Part shown: positions 36,506 to 44,291 of the stretch, one piece after another
Layout of the letters: each line of letters begins with the position of its first letter
How positions within the stretch are numbered: position 1 is the stretch's first letter
Source: Sneathiellales bacterium
GTDB lineage: Bacteria > Pseudomonadota > Alphaproteobacteria > JANQFL01
Assembly: GCA_028277845.1 (NCBI GenBank)
Contig: JANQFL010000022.1
Coordinates: 1-64,000 of the forward strand
Direction of reading: 5' to 3'
DNA length: 64,000 nucleotides
Program-made: the position numbers and the translations under genes
Notes under the pieces: model-generated
Databases searched by the model: none
What the model saw: only the letters and a program-made list of their open reading frames with translations
Told to the model about the DNA's origin: nothing

Positions 36506-36985
36506 TCAATAGGGTGTGCCGTCCTTGCGGACGAACCGGTAGTCGCCTTCGCCATCCGGGACCGCGCGCATGTCGATGTCGGAATACTCGACCGCGTCGT
36601 CGGGATGCCGGTCGCCCACTTCCAGAAAGACCGCGTCCCGGTCGCTGCGGTTGATCAGGGCGTGGCCGTCGCCGTTGCCGGCCGGAAAACCGGCCGCCAT
36701 GCCCACCGTCAGCACCTGTTCCCCGGCGTCGGTCTGCAAGACCAGTTCGCCTTCCAGCACGTAGACGAATTCGTCCTCGTGGCTGTGCCAGTGGCGCTGC
36801 GACGACGTGCAATGGGCCGGCATACGCACGAGATTGACGCCGAAGTGCGTCAGGCCGACGGCGTCAGCCAGCATGCGTTTCTCCCGCCCGGATACGTCCT
36901 GGTCGAACGGCGGCGGGTACGATGACCCGACGAGGGGTTCCAACGCCGCCGGATCGATCGCCTTGTTTTTGGGGGCACCGGCCAT
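36506..36985 (-). CDS. Cupin-domain protein
   Basis: A 159-residue cupin-fold protein. Cupin motif 1 is seen as SQRHWHSHEDEFVYVLEGEL (three His and one Glu for metal binding), motif 2 around GFPAGNGDGHALINRS. It matches the widespread small cupins of unknown function that often sit in catabolic operons. The ATG at 36985 overlaps the isovaleryl-CoA dehydrogenase stop as TGATG, so it is translationally coupled. Metal use is likely because the histidines are intact; substrate unknown. Confidence 0.85.
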   Translation of the reverse strand: MAGAPKNKAIDPAALEPLVGSSYPPPFDQDVSGREKRMLADAVGLTHFGVNLVRMPAHCTSSQRHWHSHEDEFVYVLEGELVLQTDAGEQVLTVGMAAGFPAGNGDGHALINRSDRDAVFLEVGDRHPDDAVEYSDIDMRAVPDGEGDYRFVRKDGTPY

Positions 36986-38157
36986 CAAGCGGTTTCCTTG
37001 TACAATTCACGGCCGATCAGCATACGGCGGATTTCGCTGGTGCCGGCGCCGATCTCGTAAAGCTTGGCGTCGCGCAGCAACCGGCCGGTCGGCGATTCGT
37101 TCATATAGCCCATGCCGCCCAGGCACTGGATCGCCTCCAGGGTCATCCAGGTGGCCTTCTCGGCGGCATAGAGAATGGCGCCGGCGGCATCCTTGCGGCT
37201 GGTCTCCTTGCGGTCGCACGCCTTGGCCACGGTGTACACATAGGACCGGGCGGCATTCATGGTGGTGTACATGTCGGCCAGCTTGCCCTGCATGAGCTGG
37301 AATTCGCCGATCGGCTGGCCGAACTGCTCACGCTGGTGGACGTAGGGAATGACGATGTCCATGCACGATTGCATGATGCCCAGCGGACCGGCCGCCAGAA
37401 CGGCGCGCTCGTAGTCCAGGCCGCTCATCAGCACGTTCACACCGCGGCCCAGGCCGCCGATGATGTTTTCCTCCGGCACCTCGCAGTTCTCGAACACCAG
37501 CTCGCAGGTGTTGGAGCCGCGCATGCCCAGCTTGTCCAGCTTCGGCGACGTCGAGAACCCGGCGAACCCGCGCTCGACGATGAAAGCGGTGATACCGCGC
37601 GGACCGGCGTCCGCGTCGGTCTTGGCGTAGACGACCAGGGTGTCGGCGTTGGGACCGTTGGTGATCCACATCTTGTTGCCGTTGAGGACGTAGCGGTCGC
37701 CCTTCTTCTCGGCCTTCAGGCGCATCGACACGACGTCCGAACCGGCGCCCGGTTCCGACATGGCCAGCGCGCCGATATGCTCGCCGGATACCAGTTTCGG
37801 CAGATATTTCCGTTTCTGCTCCTCGGTGCCGTTGAGGCGGATCTGGTTGACGCACAGGTTCGAGTGGGCGCCGTAGGACAGGCCGACGGACGCCGAAGCC
37901 CGGCTGACTTCCTCCACGGCGATGCAGTGCTCCACATACCCCATGCCGGCGCCGCCATATTCCTCCTCGACGGTGACACCGAGAATGCCCAGGTCGCCCA
38001 TCTTGCCCCACAAGTCGGCGGGAAAATCGTTGTCCTCGTCGATCGCGGCCGCGCGCGGGGCGATTTCGTCGGCGGCGAAGGAGCGGACCGAATCCCGCAA
38101 CATGTCGGCATTGTCGCCGAGGTCGAAGTTCAGTGTCGGATATTCATTGGGGATCAT
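36985..38157 (-). CDS. ivd: Isovaleryl-CoA dehydrogenase
   Basis: A 390-residue acyl-CoA dehydrogenase that oxidises isovaleryl-CoA to 3-methylcrotonyl-CoA, the substrate of mccAB. The catalytic Glu is at the isovaleryl position, [18 protein letters not shown], and Gly replaces the usual short-chain Glu in the C-terminal [15 protein letters not shown]. This pattern and [21 protein letters not shown] are diagnostic. FAD motifs include [16 protein letters not shown] and [11 protein letters not shown]. It is the first gene of the second leucine operon (then cupin, thiolase, RidA, acyl-CoA dehydrogenase). The operon is split from mccB by about 6 kb, unlike the contiguous liu layouts of some bacteria. 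Confidence 0.95.
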   Translation of the reverse strand: MIPNEYPTLNFDLGDNADMLRDSVRSFAADEIAPRAAAIDEDNDFPADLWGKMGDLGILGVTVEEEYGGAGMGYVEHCIAVEEVSRASASVGLSYGAHSNLCVNQIRLNGTEEQKRKYLPKLVSGEHIGALAMSEPGAGSDVVSMRLKAEKKGDRYVLNGNKMWITNGPNADTLVVYAKTDADAGPRGITAFIVERGFAGFSTSPKLDKLGMRGSNTCELVFENCEVPEENIIGGLGRGVNVLMSGLDYERAVLAAGPLGIMQSCMDIVIPYVHQREQFGQPIGEFQLMQGKLADMYTTMNAARSYVYTVAKACDRKETSRKDAAGAILYAAEKATWMTLEAIQCLGGMGYMNESPTGRLLRDAKLYEIGAGTSEIRRMLIGRELYKETA

Positions 38158-38235
38158 GTCGAAAGTCCTCTATCTGGTCCCTTGTGGGGTAACGTATACA
38201 CTTGTTCGCATGGGCCGGGAGCTGCGTTCCTTGCT

Positions 38236-38706
38236 TCAGGCGTCGGACACGGCACCCGCCTTGTCTTCCTTTCCGTGCAGGCACAGCATGGTCGCCAGCA
38301 TATGCGCGACGGCGGTTTCCTTATCCCCGTCACGGGCAAACACATCCGCCTCAACGACGGTCAGGGTCCGCCCCGGTTTCTTGACCCGCGCCCGGGCGAT
38401 CAAGGCATCGCCCTTGGCCGGTGAAATCAGATTGATCTTGTATTCCGTCGTCAGGATGGTCGCGTCCGCGGGCATCAGGCTGAAGGACGCATATCCCGCC
38501 GCGTTGTCCGCAATGGCGCCGGTGATACCGCCGTGGAAAAATCCGTGCTGCTGGGTCAGTTCCGGTTTGAATGGCACGACCACTTCGCAATAGCCGGGCT
38601 CGACCGTTTCGATGCGGGCGCCGATAAAATCCATGAACTTCTGGCGGCTGAAACTGTCGCGAACACGGTCCGAAAAATCGGGATCCTTGGGTGTAAATTT
38701 GCTCAT
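38236..38706 (-). CDS. PaaI-family hotdog thioesterase
   Basis: A 156-residue hotdog-fold thioesterase. The PaaI-type catalytic segment is HGFFHGGITGAIADNAAGYAS, with the conserved HGG followed by Asp. It ends in VFARDGDKETAVAHMLATMLCL. Such proteins hydrolyse phenylacetyl- or other acyl-CoAs, often as housekeeping. The ATG at 38706 overlaps the MFS gene stop as ATGA, indicating coupling to the efflux gene upstream. It lies 78 bases upstream of the isovaleryl-CoA dehydrogenase start. Confidence 0.85.
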   Translation of the reverse strand: MSKFTPKDPDFSDRVRDSFSRQKFMDFIGARIETVEPGYCEVVVPFKPELTQQHGFFHGGITGAIADNAAGYASFSLMPADATILTTEYKINLISPAKGDALIARARVKKPGRTLTVVEADVFARDGDKETAVAHMLATMLCLHGKEDKAGAVSDA

Positions 38707-39872
38707 GCCGTCACCGTTACCCGTTTGGTCTTGAGTGCGGCCCACATGCCCAGCAAGCTAAAGCCGACCATGGCGACCGGAAAGTCGATCAGCGGCGGCA
38801 GATCGATCGCCGCCACGGCAAGGGTCCCCACCGCGGCGCCGCCCATCTGAAGAAACCCCATCAACGCCGACGCCGTCCCGGCTTGGTGCTTGAAGGCCTG
38901 CATCGCCGCGGCGGACGCAACCGGAATGACCAGGCCCATGCCGGTCACGAAGACCATCATCGGTGCAATGGTGAACCAGACGCCGTGATAGCCCGCCAAG
39001 GCGAGGGCCAGCATGATGACGGACCCCATCAGGGCGATCATGGTTCCGGCCCGTACCATGGCGCTTTCGGGCCAGATCCCGGCTTTCTGGCGGGCCAGCA
39101 TGTTGCCGATGACGAAGCCGACGATCGAGAGGGACGGAAACAGTCCATAGATACTGGGCGCGAGCCCCAATTCGCCGATCAGGGCCTGCGGTGCACCGGC
39201 GAGAAACCCGAACAGCGCCGCCATGATCAACGAGGTCGTGCCGCAATAGCGGATAAAACTCGGCGTCGTCAGGACCGACCAATATGCACCGAAAAAGTGC
39301 TGTAACCGTAGGCGGGACAAGCGCACCTCGATGGTTTCGGGCAAGCGCCAGAGCGAGGCAACAAGAACGCCGACACCGAACACCACGGTCGCGACGAACG
39401 ACGCCCGCCAGCCGACGAATTCCTGCATCAGGCCGCCGATGAACGGCGCAAGCGCCGGGACGGCGGAAAACGCCAGGGTCATAACGGCGAAAACCCGCAC
39501 CATTTCGGCACCGTCATAGAGGTCCCGGACGATGGCGCGGGAGACGACCACCCCGGCACAGGCGCCGATGGCCTGGAAGAACCGTCCGACAATGAGCGTG
39601 TCGAGTGTCGGCGCGAAGACGCACAGTACGCTGCCGGCGATATACACCAGAATGGACGGCAACAGCACGCTGCGGCGGCCGAAACGGTCGGTCAATGGAC
39701 CGTATATCAACTGTCCGGCCGCGAATGCCGCCAGCGCAACGGTCAGGGTCAACTGTACGGCCGAAGGCGTCGCACCGAACTCCTCGCCGATGGCCGGAAA
39801 CGACGGCGTGTAGACACTGGTCGCGAATTGACCCAGCGCCGACAACACCGTCAGGAGTATGACCAGGAACAT
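38703..39872 (-). CDS. Bcr/CflA-type multidrug MFS transporter
   Basis: A 389-residue drug:proton antiporter of the major facilitator superfamily with twelve hydrophobic segments. The motif A loop after TM2 reads GPLTDRFGRRSVLLP, and the antiporter motif C-like glycines occur in ALAPFIGGLMQEFVGWRASF. The start (MFLVILLTVLSALGQFATSVYTPSFPAIGEEFG) follows the Bcr/CflA N-terminal pattern. Substrates in the family include bicyclomycin and chloramphenicol; the actual one is unknown. Its stop overlaps the thioesterase start. The gene begins 28 bases after the 4HBT thioesterase gene ends. Confidence 0.9.
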   Translation of the reverse strand: MFLVILLTVLSALGQFATSVYTPSFPAIGEEFGATPSAVQLTLTVALAAFAAGQLIYGPLTDRFGRRSVLLPSILVYIAGSVLCVFAPTLDTLIVGRFFQAIGACAGVVVSRAIVRDLYDGAEMVRVFAVMTLAFSAVPALAPFIGGLMQEFVGWRASFVATVVFGVGVLVASLWRLPETIEVRLSRLRLQHFFGAYWSVLTTPSFIRYCGTTSLIMAALFGFLAGAPQALIGELGLAPSIYGLFPSLSIVGFVIGNMLARQKAGIWPESAMVRAGTMIALMGSVIMLALALAGYHGVWFTIAPMMVFVTGMGLVIPVASAAAMQAFKHQAGTASALMGFLQMGGAAVGTLAVAAIDLPPLIDFPVAMVGFSLLGMWAALKTKRVTVTA

Positions 39873-39900
39873 CCGTTCTTCACGCTTTCGAGGTTAAACT

Positions 39901-40314
39901 CTACTCACACAGGCTACTCTGGGAGGCCGGCAAACCTTCGGGAAACGCCACGGCCCGCCGGGTGGTGCGGTCCAAATGTACGCCGACCAGCTTCGTCGTC
40001 GCCGCCACGTCGCCGGTTTCGGCGTTGATCATTTCGTGCATGAACGTGACGCTTTTCGAACCCTGCTCCAGCAGACGGGAACGGATCGTCAGCATTTCGC
40101 CGGCGACGACCTCCTGTTTGTACTCCGTTTCCTGATGGGCCGCGACCATTCCCCGGTCGTTTTCCTTCAGATAGGTCGGCGTCAGGCCGATGCCGGCAAA
40201 AAAGCGCCATGTGGCTTCGTCGAACTTCCCCGTATAGAAGCGGACGTTCATGTGATCCATGTGATCCAGTTCCCATGGATAGACGACGCCCATGAACGTG
40301 GTAACCCATTCCAT
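39901..40314 (-). CDS. Acyl-CoA thioesterase, 4HBT family
   Basis: A 137-residue hotdog-fold thioesterase. The 4HBT signature is VVYPWELDHMDHMNVRFYTGKFDEA, where the Asp of the DH(M)N motif is the usual catalytic residue (classically VRYxExDxxGHVNNxxYxxxxExA). The start at 40314 is favoured over the ATG at 40332 because GGGGAGG lies between them at the right spacing for 40314. Divergent from the LysR regulator with a very AT-rich spacer, so LysR probably controls it and the downstream pump. Substrate unknown. Confidence 0.85.
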   Translation of the reverse strand: MEWVTTFMGVVYPWELDHMDHMNVRFYTGKFDEATWRFFAGIGLTPTYLKENDRGMVAAHQETEYKQEVVAGEMLTIRSRLLEQGSKSVTFMHEMINAETGDVAATTKLVGVHLDRTTRRAVAFPEGLPASQSSLCE

Positions 40315-40411
40315 CCTGACCTCCCCTGCCATGACGCGCGCACTGTACGGGAAACCGATATATAGATTAAATCATTTCTTTGCATAGAATTCATAGGTAT
40401 TGTCTATAGAT
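40315..40411. promoter_or_regulatory. AT-rich divergent regulatory region with palindromes
   Basis: This spacer between the thioesterase/MFS operon and the lysR gene is far more AT-rich than the surroundings. It contains TCTATAGA, a perfect palindrome just before the lysR start, and near-symmetric blocks around GAATTC (CATAGAATTCATAG) at about 40383-40396. This arrangement is what a LysR-type regulator of divergent genes normally binds. The exact T-N11-A site was not proven. Confidence 0.4.
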
Positions 40412-41332
40412 ATGGAACTGTACCAAATCCGCTATTTTCTGGCTCTGGTCGAACAAGGATCGTTCGTCAAGGCCGCCGAAAAGTGCTTCGTATCGCAACC
40501 CACTTTGTCATCCGGCATCAAGAAGCTGGAGGATGATCTTGGTGTGCGGTTGTTCGACCGCACAGGCCGCACCACCACCACGACCAGCGCGGGCGACCGG
40601 TTTCTCAGCCACGCCAGAACCATCGCAGCGGAGATGGCCGCCGCCCGCGTCAGTACGGGCCGCAGCGATCAGGAAACCGAATTGGTTCTGGGCGTCCCAC
40701 GCAGCCTGCCGTCGGAGCATCTGGCCAGGCTTTTGGCATCGTTCCAGGCGGCAAACGGACAAACCCTAGTGTATCTCAGGGATGGAACGGCCAGCGAATT
40801 GGCGCACTGGCTGCAGCGGCGGCGCATCAATGCCGCCATCATGGCGCCCGGCGCATCCGGCTCGGCGCTCGATCCTGCGTTCGACCATCAGGTGCTGTTT
40901 CGATCGCGTCTCATGCTGGCGATGCATGAGGACCACCCCCTGGCGCGGCGCAATCAAGCGGACCTGCCCCAACTGGACGATCTGCGCATGATCGGGCGCA
41001 ACCACTGTGAGTTCATGCCGGATATCCGCCGCATTCTGAAAGACCGGCACATCCGGCCACGGGTCGTCTACCGCACCGACCGGGACGATTTCGCCCTTGC
41101 GGGGGCTCAATCCGGACTTGGCGCCGTGCTCGTGCCGCACAGGCTGCGCCGGCGTGGATTGAAGCTACTGCCGGTACGGGGATTGGATATGGTGCGGGAC
41201 GTATTGCTGGTCCGGCACCCGGATGACGGCAACCCGGCCCTTCCACTTCTGACCGAGCATCTGGGCCGCTTCGACTGGCAGGCGCGGGAGCGTTCCCGGT
41301 CCGCCGGCGAAGGCCTGCCCTGGGCGCACTGA
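40412..41332 (+). CDS. LysR-family transcriptional regulator
   Basis: A 306-residue LysR-type regulator. The winged helix-turn-helix covers the first 60 residues (MELYQIRYFLALVEQGSFVKAAEKCFVSQPTLSSGIKKLEDDLGVRLFDR split by the recognition helix QPTLSSGIK). The periplasmic-binding-like effector domain follows from about residue 90. OxyR-like features such as GxxxRHCEF (GRNHCEFMPDIR, residues about 196-207) are seen but the redox cysteine pair is not clear. The effector is unknown. It is divergent from the thioesterase/MFS operon, its probable target. It stops two bases before the MgtE stop, tail to tail. Confidence 0.9.
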   Translation: MELYQIRYFLALVEQGSFVKAAEKCFVSQPTLSSGIKKLEDDLGVRLFDRTGRTTTTTSAGDRFLSHARTIAAEMAAARVSTGRSDQETELVLGVPRSLPSEHLARLLASFQAANGQTLVYLRDGTASELAHWLQRRRINAAIMAPGASGSALDPAFDHQVLFRSRLMLAMHEDHPLARRNQADLPQLDDLRMIGRNHCEFMPDIRRILKDRHIRPRVVYRTDRDDFALAGAQSGLGAVLVPHRLRRRGLKLLPVRGLDMVRDVLLVRHPDDGNPALPLLTEHLGRFDWQARERSRSAGEGLPWAH

Positions 41333-41333
41333 G

Positions 41334-42749
41334 CTAAAGCAGAAGCAGCGCCGCCAGTCCGAGAAATGCGAAGAAACCGACCACATCGGTAATCGTCGTG
41401 ACAAAGACGCTGGATGCCACCGCCGGATCGATCCCCACCCGGTCCAGGCCAAGCGGAATAAGAATACCGGACAAGGCGGCCACGACCATGTTGATGACCA
41501 TTGCCGCCGCCAAAACGCCGCCCAACGCGATGTCTTGAAACCACACCGCCGCCACCAGGCTGATCAGGAACGCGAACAATAGCCCGTTGACCAAGCCGAC
41601 AAGGGTTTCCTTGTTGACGACCCGGAATGCATTGGTCGCCGTCAGTTCACGTGCCGCCAGCGACCGTACGGCCACCGTCAAGGTCTGCGTACCGGCATTG
41701 CCGCCCATGCTGGCGACGATGGGCATGAGGATGGCCAGCGCCACAATCTGCTCGATGGTGGCGTCGAATAGGGCGATGACGATGGACGCCAGAATGGCCG
41801 TGCCCAGATTGACCAGCAGCCAAGTGAACCGCGTGCGGGTGGTATCGAGCACGGAATCGTACAGGTCCACTTCGCCGACACCGGCCAGGCGCATGATGTC
41901 CTCTTCGGCTTCTTCCTCGATGACGTCCATCACGTCGTCGGCGGTGATCATGCCGACCAGGCGGCCATTGTCGTCGACCACCGCCGCCGACAGCAGGCTG
42001 TACTGGCTGAACATGTAGGCGACCTCTTCCTGGTCCATGTCGACCGGGATGAGTTTTTGCTCCGTATCCATGATCTGGCTGACCTGGACGGGCCGCTTGG
42101 TCCGCATGGCCCGGTTGAGCGCCACGGTACCGACCGGCCGGAATGCCGGATCGACGACGAAGATTTCGTAGAATTCGTCCGGCAGGTCGTCGCTCTCGCG
42201 CATGTAGTCGATGGTCTGGCCGACAGTCCAGTACTCGGCAACGGCGATGAAATCCCGCTGCATGAGGCGGCCCGCGGTATCTTCGGCGAAGGACAGGCCT
42301 TCCTCGACGGCCGCCCGTTCCTCGGCGGGCACGGAGCGCAATACCTCCGCCTGCTCGTCGGGTTCGAGATCTTCGAGAACGTAAACCGCGTCGTCGGTTT
42401 CCAGTTCGGTAACGGCCGCGGCCAGGTCGGTCGGGTCGATCTGCGCGACGACCTCGTCACGCACGGCCTCTTCCAGCTCTGCCAGAACCTCGGGCTCCAG
42501 GTCCTGCCCCAGCAGGTCAATCAGCCGGGTGCGTTCATCGGGTTTGATGAGGCCAATGAGATCCGCCAGATCGGCGGCGTGCAGGCCGATGACCCGCAGC
42601 CGGACCTGGTCTTCGTCGCCCTCGTCGAGGGCCTCGGTGACGGTCTTGACGAACTCGGGCGTCAGGACGAACGCATCGTCGGCAATGGTGGATTGTTCCG
42701 TCTCGGCAGCGGGGACGTCGTCGTGCTGTTCTGGGGTGGCTTCATTCAT
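41334..42749 (-). CDS. mgtE: Magnesium transporter MgtE
   Basis: A 471-residue Mg2+ channel/transporter. The N-terminal superhelical MgtE_N domain (about 25-150) has LEPDEQAEVLRSVPAEERA. Two CBS domains follow (about 155-285; DFIAVAEYWTVGQTIDYMRE and VVDDNGRLVGMITADDVMDVIEEEAEED). The five-helix membrane domain runs to the C terminus with the pore signature LAILMPIVASMGGNAGTQTL. Length and organisation are normal. Regulation by cytoplasmic Mg2+ through the N and CBS domains is known for the family. The ATG is at 42749. A tRNA terminator lies directly upstream and no leader riboswitch fits in the space. Confidence 0.95.
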   Translation of the reverse strand: MNEATPEQHDDVPAAETEQSTIADDAFVLTPEFVKTVTEALDEGDEDQVRLRVIGLHAADLADLIGLIKPDERTRLIDLLGQDLEPEVLAELEEAVRDEVVAQIDPTDLAAAVTELETDDAVYVLEDLEPDEQAEVLRSVPAEERAAVEEGLSFAEDTAGRLMQRDFIAVAEYWTVGQTIDYMRESDDLPDEFYEIFVVDPAFRPVGTVALNRAMRTKRPVQVSQIMDTEQKLIPVDMDQEEVAYMFSQYSLLSAAVVDDNGRLVGMITADDVMDVIEEEAEEDIMRLAGVGEVDLYDSVLDTTRTRFTWLLVNLGTAILASIVIALFDATIEQIVALAILMPIVASMGGNAGTQTLTVAVRSLAARELTATNAFRVVNKETLVGLVNGLLFAFLISLVAAVWFQDIALGGVLAAAMVINMVVAALSGILIPLGLDRVGIDPAVASSVFVTTITDVVGFFAFLGLAALLLL

Positions 42750-42808
42750 GGCTGGACCCCGATCTATCGGCCGGCGATTGTTTCCGCGCGACTACCCTCT
42801 GCTAAAAT

Positions 42809-42840
42809 CAAAGCCCGCCGGCTGAGGCCTACGGGCTTTG
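42809..42840 (-). terminator. Rho-independent terminator after tRNA-Leu
   Basis: On the minus strand CAAAGCCCG and CGGGCTTTG form a nine-base stem around about 14 bases, followed by ATTTTAG. It sits seven bases after the tRNA CCA end and just before the MgtE start, so MgtE must have its own promoter here. Confidence 0.75.
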
Positions 42841-42846
42841 CAAAAA

Positions 42847-42934
42847 TGGTGCGGTCGAGAAGACTCGAACTTCCACGGGATATTATCCCACAGCGACCTC
42901 AACGCTGCGCGTCTACCAATTCCGCCACGACCGC
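42847..42934 (-). tRNA. tRNA-Leu (anticodon GAG), CCA encoded
   Basis: The minus strand folds as a class II (long variable arm) tRNA. The acceptor is GCGGTCG/CGACCGC, the anticodon stem CAGCG/CGCTG encloses TTGAGGT giving anticodon GAG, the variable arm carries TGGGATAATATCCCG, and the T arm has the GTTCGAGTC loop with stem AAGA/TCTT. The discriminator base is A and CCA is encoded at 42847-42849. It decodes CUC/CUU leucine codons. Confidence 0.95.
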
Positions 42935-43005
42935 GAATAACCCGGGGGAAATAGCAAATCCGGGCATGCGGCGCAAGGGCGCACGGCCCAAATCAAAAAA
43001 GGAAA

Positions 43006-43239
43006 TCACGTATTTGGGATGGTCAGATCGGTGATGGCGACACCGACATTTTCGCCCACCACGACGATCTCGCCTTTGGCCACCGGTTGATTGTTGGCCA
43101 GCACCTCTGCGTCGCTGTCGATCTGCGAGTCCAGTTCGATAACGGCGCCGCGGCCCATCTTCAACAATTGGTGGATCGGCATGGTCGCCTTACCCAGGAC
43201 AACCGCAATCTCCACATTGACGTCGTTAACAGCTTTCAA
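43006..43239 (-). CDS. fliN: FliN-like flagellar motor switch (SpoA) protein, minimal and orphan
   Basis: A 77-residue protein that is nearly all SpoA/FliN C-terminal domain. VNVEIAVVLGKATMPIHQLLKMGRGAVIELD leads into VLANNQPVAKGEIVVVGENVGVAITDL, the standard FliN core (normally preceded by 30-60 acidic residues that are absent here). It forms part of the C-ring that binds CheY-P in flagellar systems, or the sorting platform in injectisomes. No other flagellar gene is nearby. It starts with TTG at 43239, supported by GGAGAG seven bases upstream. An ATG start would cut into the conserved domain. It is divergent from lipB. Confidence 0.8.
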   Translation of the reverse strand: MKAVNDVNVEIAVVLGKATMPIHQLLKMGRGAVIELDSQIDSDAEVLANNQPVAKGEIVVVGENVGVAITDLTIPNT

Positions 43240-43328
43240 CGCAACTCTCCTGTCTGCTGCGACAAAGGATGGTGGATGACGGTTAGGAATGGGTTAACCG
43301 TAACCGCAAGAGTTGCTATTTTCCGAGC

Positions 43329-43967
43329 ATGAGCACCGTGGAATGGCAGATTTCCGAGGAATACGTTCCTTACACCGACGCGATATCCTTCATGGAAGAC
43401 CGCATTGCCGGGATCCGGGCGGGTACGGCACAGGAGATGGTCTGGCTGCTGGAACATCCGCCGCTTTATACAGCCGGGACGTCGTCGGACCCGGCGGAGT
43501 TGCTGTCCGCCGACCGTTTTCCGGTCTATCAAACCGGACGGGGCGGCCGCCATACCTATCACGGCCCCGGACAACGGGTTGCTTATGTCATGCTCGACCT
43601 GAAGCGCCGCGGCGCCGATGTCCGCGCCTATGTGCACAACCTGGAGCGCTGGGTGATCGAGACCCTGGCGGTATTTTCCGTCGCCGGTGAGATCCGGCCG
43701 GACCGGGTCGGAGTCTGGGTCGACCGCGGCAACGGACGGGAAGACAAGATCGCCGCCATCGGCGTCCGGGTCCGCAAGTGGGTGACCTACCACGGGATCT
43801 CGATCAACGTGGAGCCGGACCTGGAGCATTTCACCGGCATCGTGCCGTGCGGTATCGAGGAGCACGGCGTGACCTCGCTGGTCGATCTCGGACTGCCGGT
43901 CACGATGGCCGATCTGGATGCCCAACTGAAAGCCAGCTTCGCCGACGTATTTGGCCAAACTTCCTAA
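43329..43967 (+). CDS. lipB: Lipoyl(octanoyl) transferase LipB
   Basis: A 212-residue octanoyltransferase that moves octanoyl from ACP to the E2/H lipoyl domains. The active site is present: the [21 protein letters not shown] block with its His residues, the catalytic Lys in [24 protein letters not shown], and the nucleophile Cys in [17 protein letters not shown]. Length is standard. It supports 2-oxoacid dehydrogenases, including the branched-chain keto-acid dehydrogenase that the leucine pathway needs, but the latter is not in this window. Its last bases overlap the acylphosphatase stop by four bases. Confidence 0.95.
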   Translation: MSTVEWQISEEYVPYTDAISFMEDRIAGIRAGTAQEMVWLLEHPPLYTAGTSSDPAELLSADRFPVYQTGRGGRHTYHGPGQRVAYVMLDLKRRGADVRAYVHNLERWVIETLAVFSVAGEIRPDRVGVWVDRGNGREDKIAAIGVRVRKWVTYHGISINVEPDLEHFTGIVPCGIEEHGVTSLVDLGLPVTMADLDAQLKASFADVFGQTS

Positions 43968-44260
43968 AGTGTCGGCAACTGCCGGAATCCGACGCCCGCG
44001 TCCTCCATCCGGGCGGCATCAACATCGATGTGGGTGACATTGGCCAGCGAGGGCCCGCGTTGACATGCGGCCAGTAAGCTGTCGATGCGGCCCTTCGGCC
44101 CCACCGCGAGCAGTTCGACCGTTGCATCGGACCGGTTGCGAACCCAACCGTGCAATCCCAGGGCATTGGCTTGTCCGACCGTCCAATAGCGATAACCGAC
44201 GCCGGTGACGCGGCCGTGAATACGGGCCCTTACCGCAATGCGCTTGTCATCGTCGGTCAC
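43964..44260 (-). CDS. Acylphosphatase
   Basis: A 98-residue acylphosphatase, hydrolysing acyl phosphates such as acetyl phosphate. The catalytic Arg is in the signature [11 protein letters not shown] and the catalytic Asn is in [16 protein letters not shown]. The standard small ferredoxin-like fold fits in length. It starts with GTG at 44260. It is 31 bases downstream of pccA in the same direction... the pccA stop at 44292 precedes it, so the two may be co-transcribed. Convergent with lipB, overlapping by four bases. Confidence 0.92.
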   Translation of the reverse strand: MTDDDKRIAVRARIHGRVTGVGYRYWTVGQANALGLHGWVRNRSDATVELLAVGPKGRIDSLLAACQRGPSLANVTHIDVDAARMEDAGVGFRQLPTL

Positions 44261-44291
44261 GACGCCCTCGATCAGAGTTTACGGGTGCCGG

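Noticed and set aside
42750-42846. Mg2+-sensing riboswitch upstream of mgtE
   Set aside because: The space before the mgtE start is about 95 bases, mostly occupied on the minus strand by the tRNA terminator, and no M-box core was seen.
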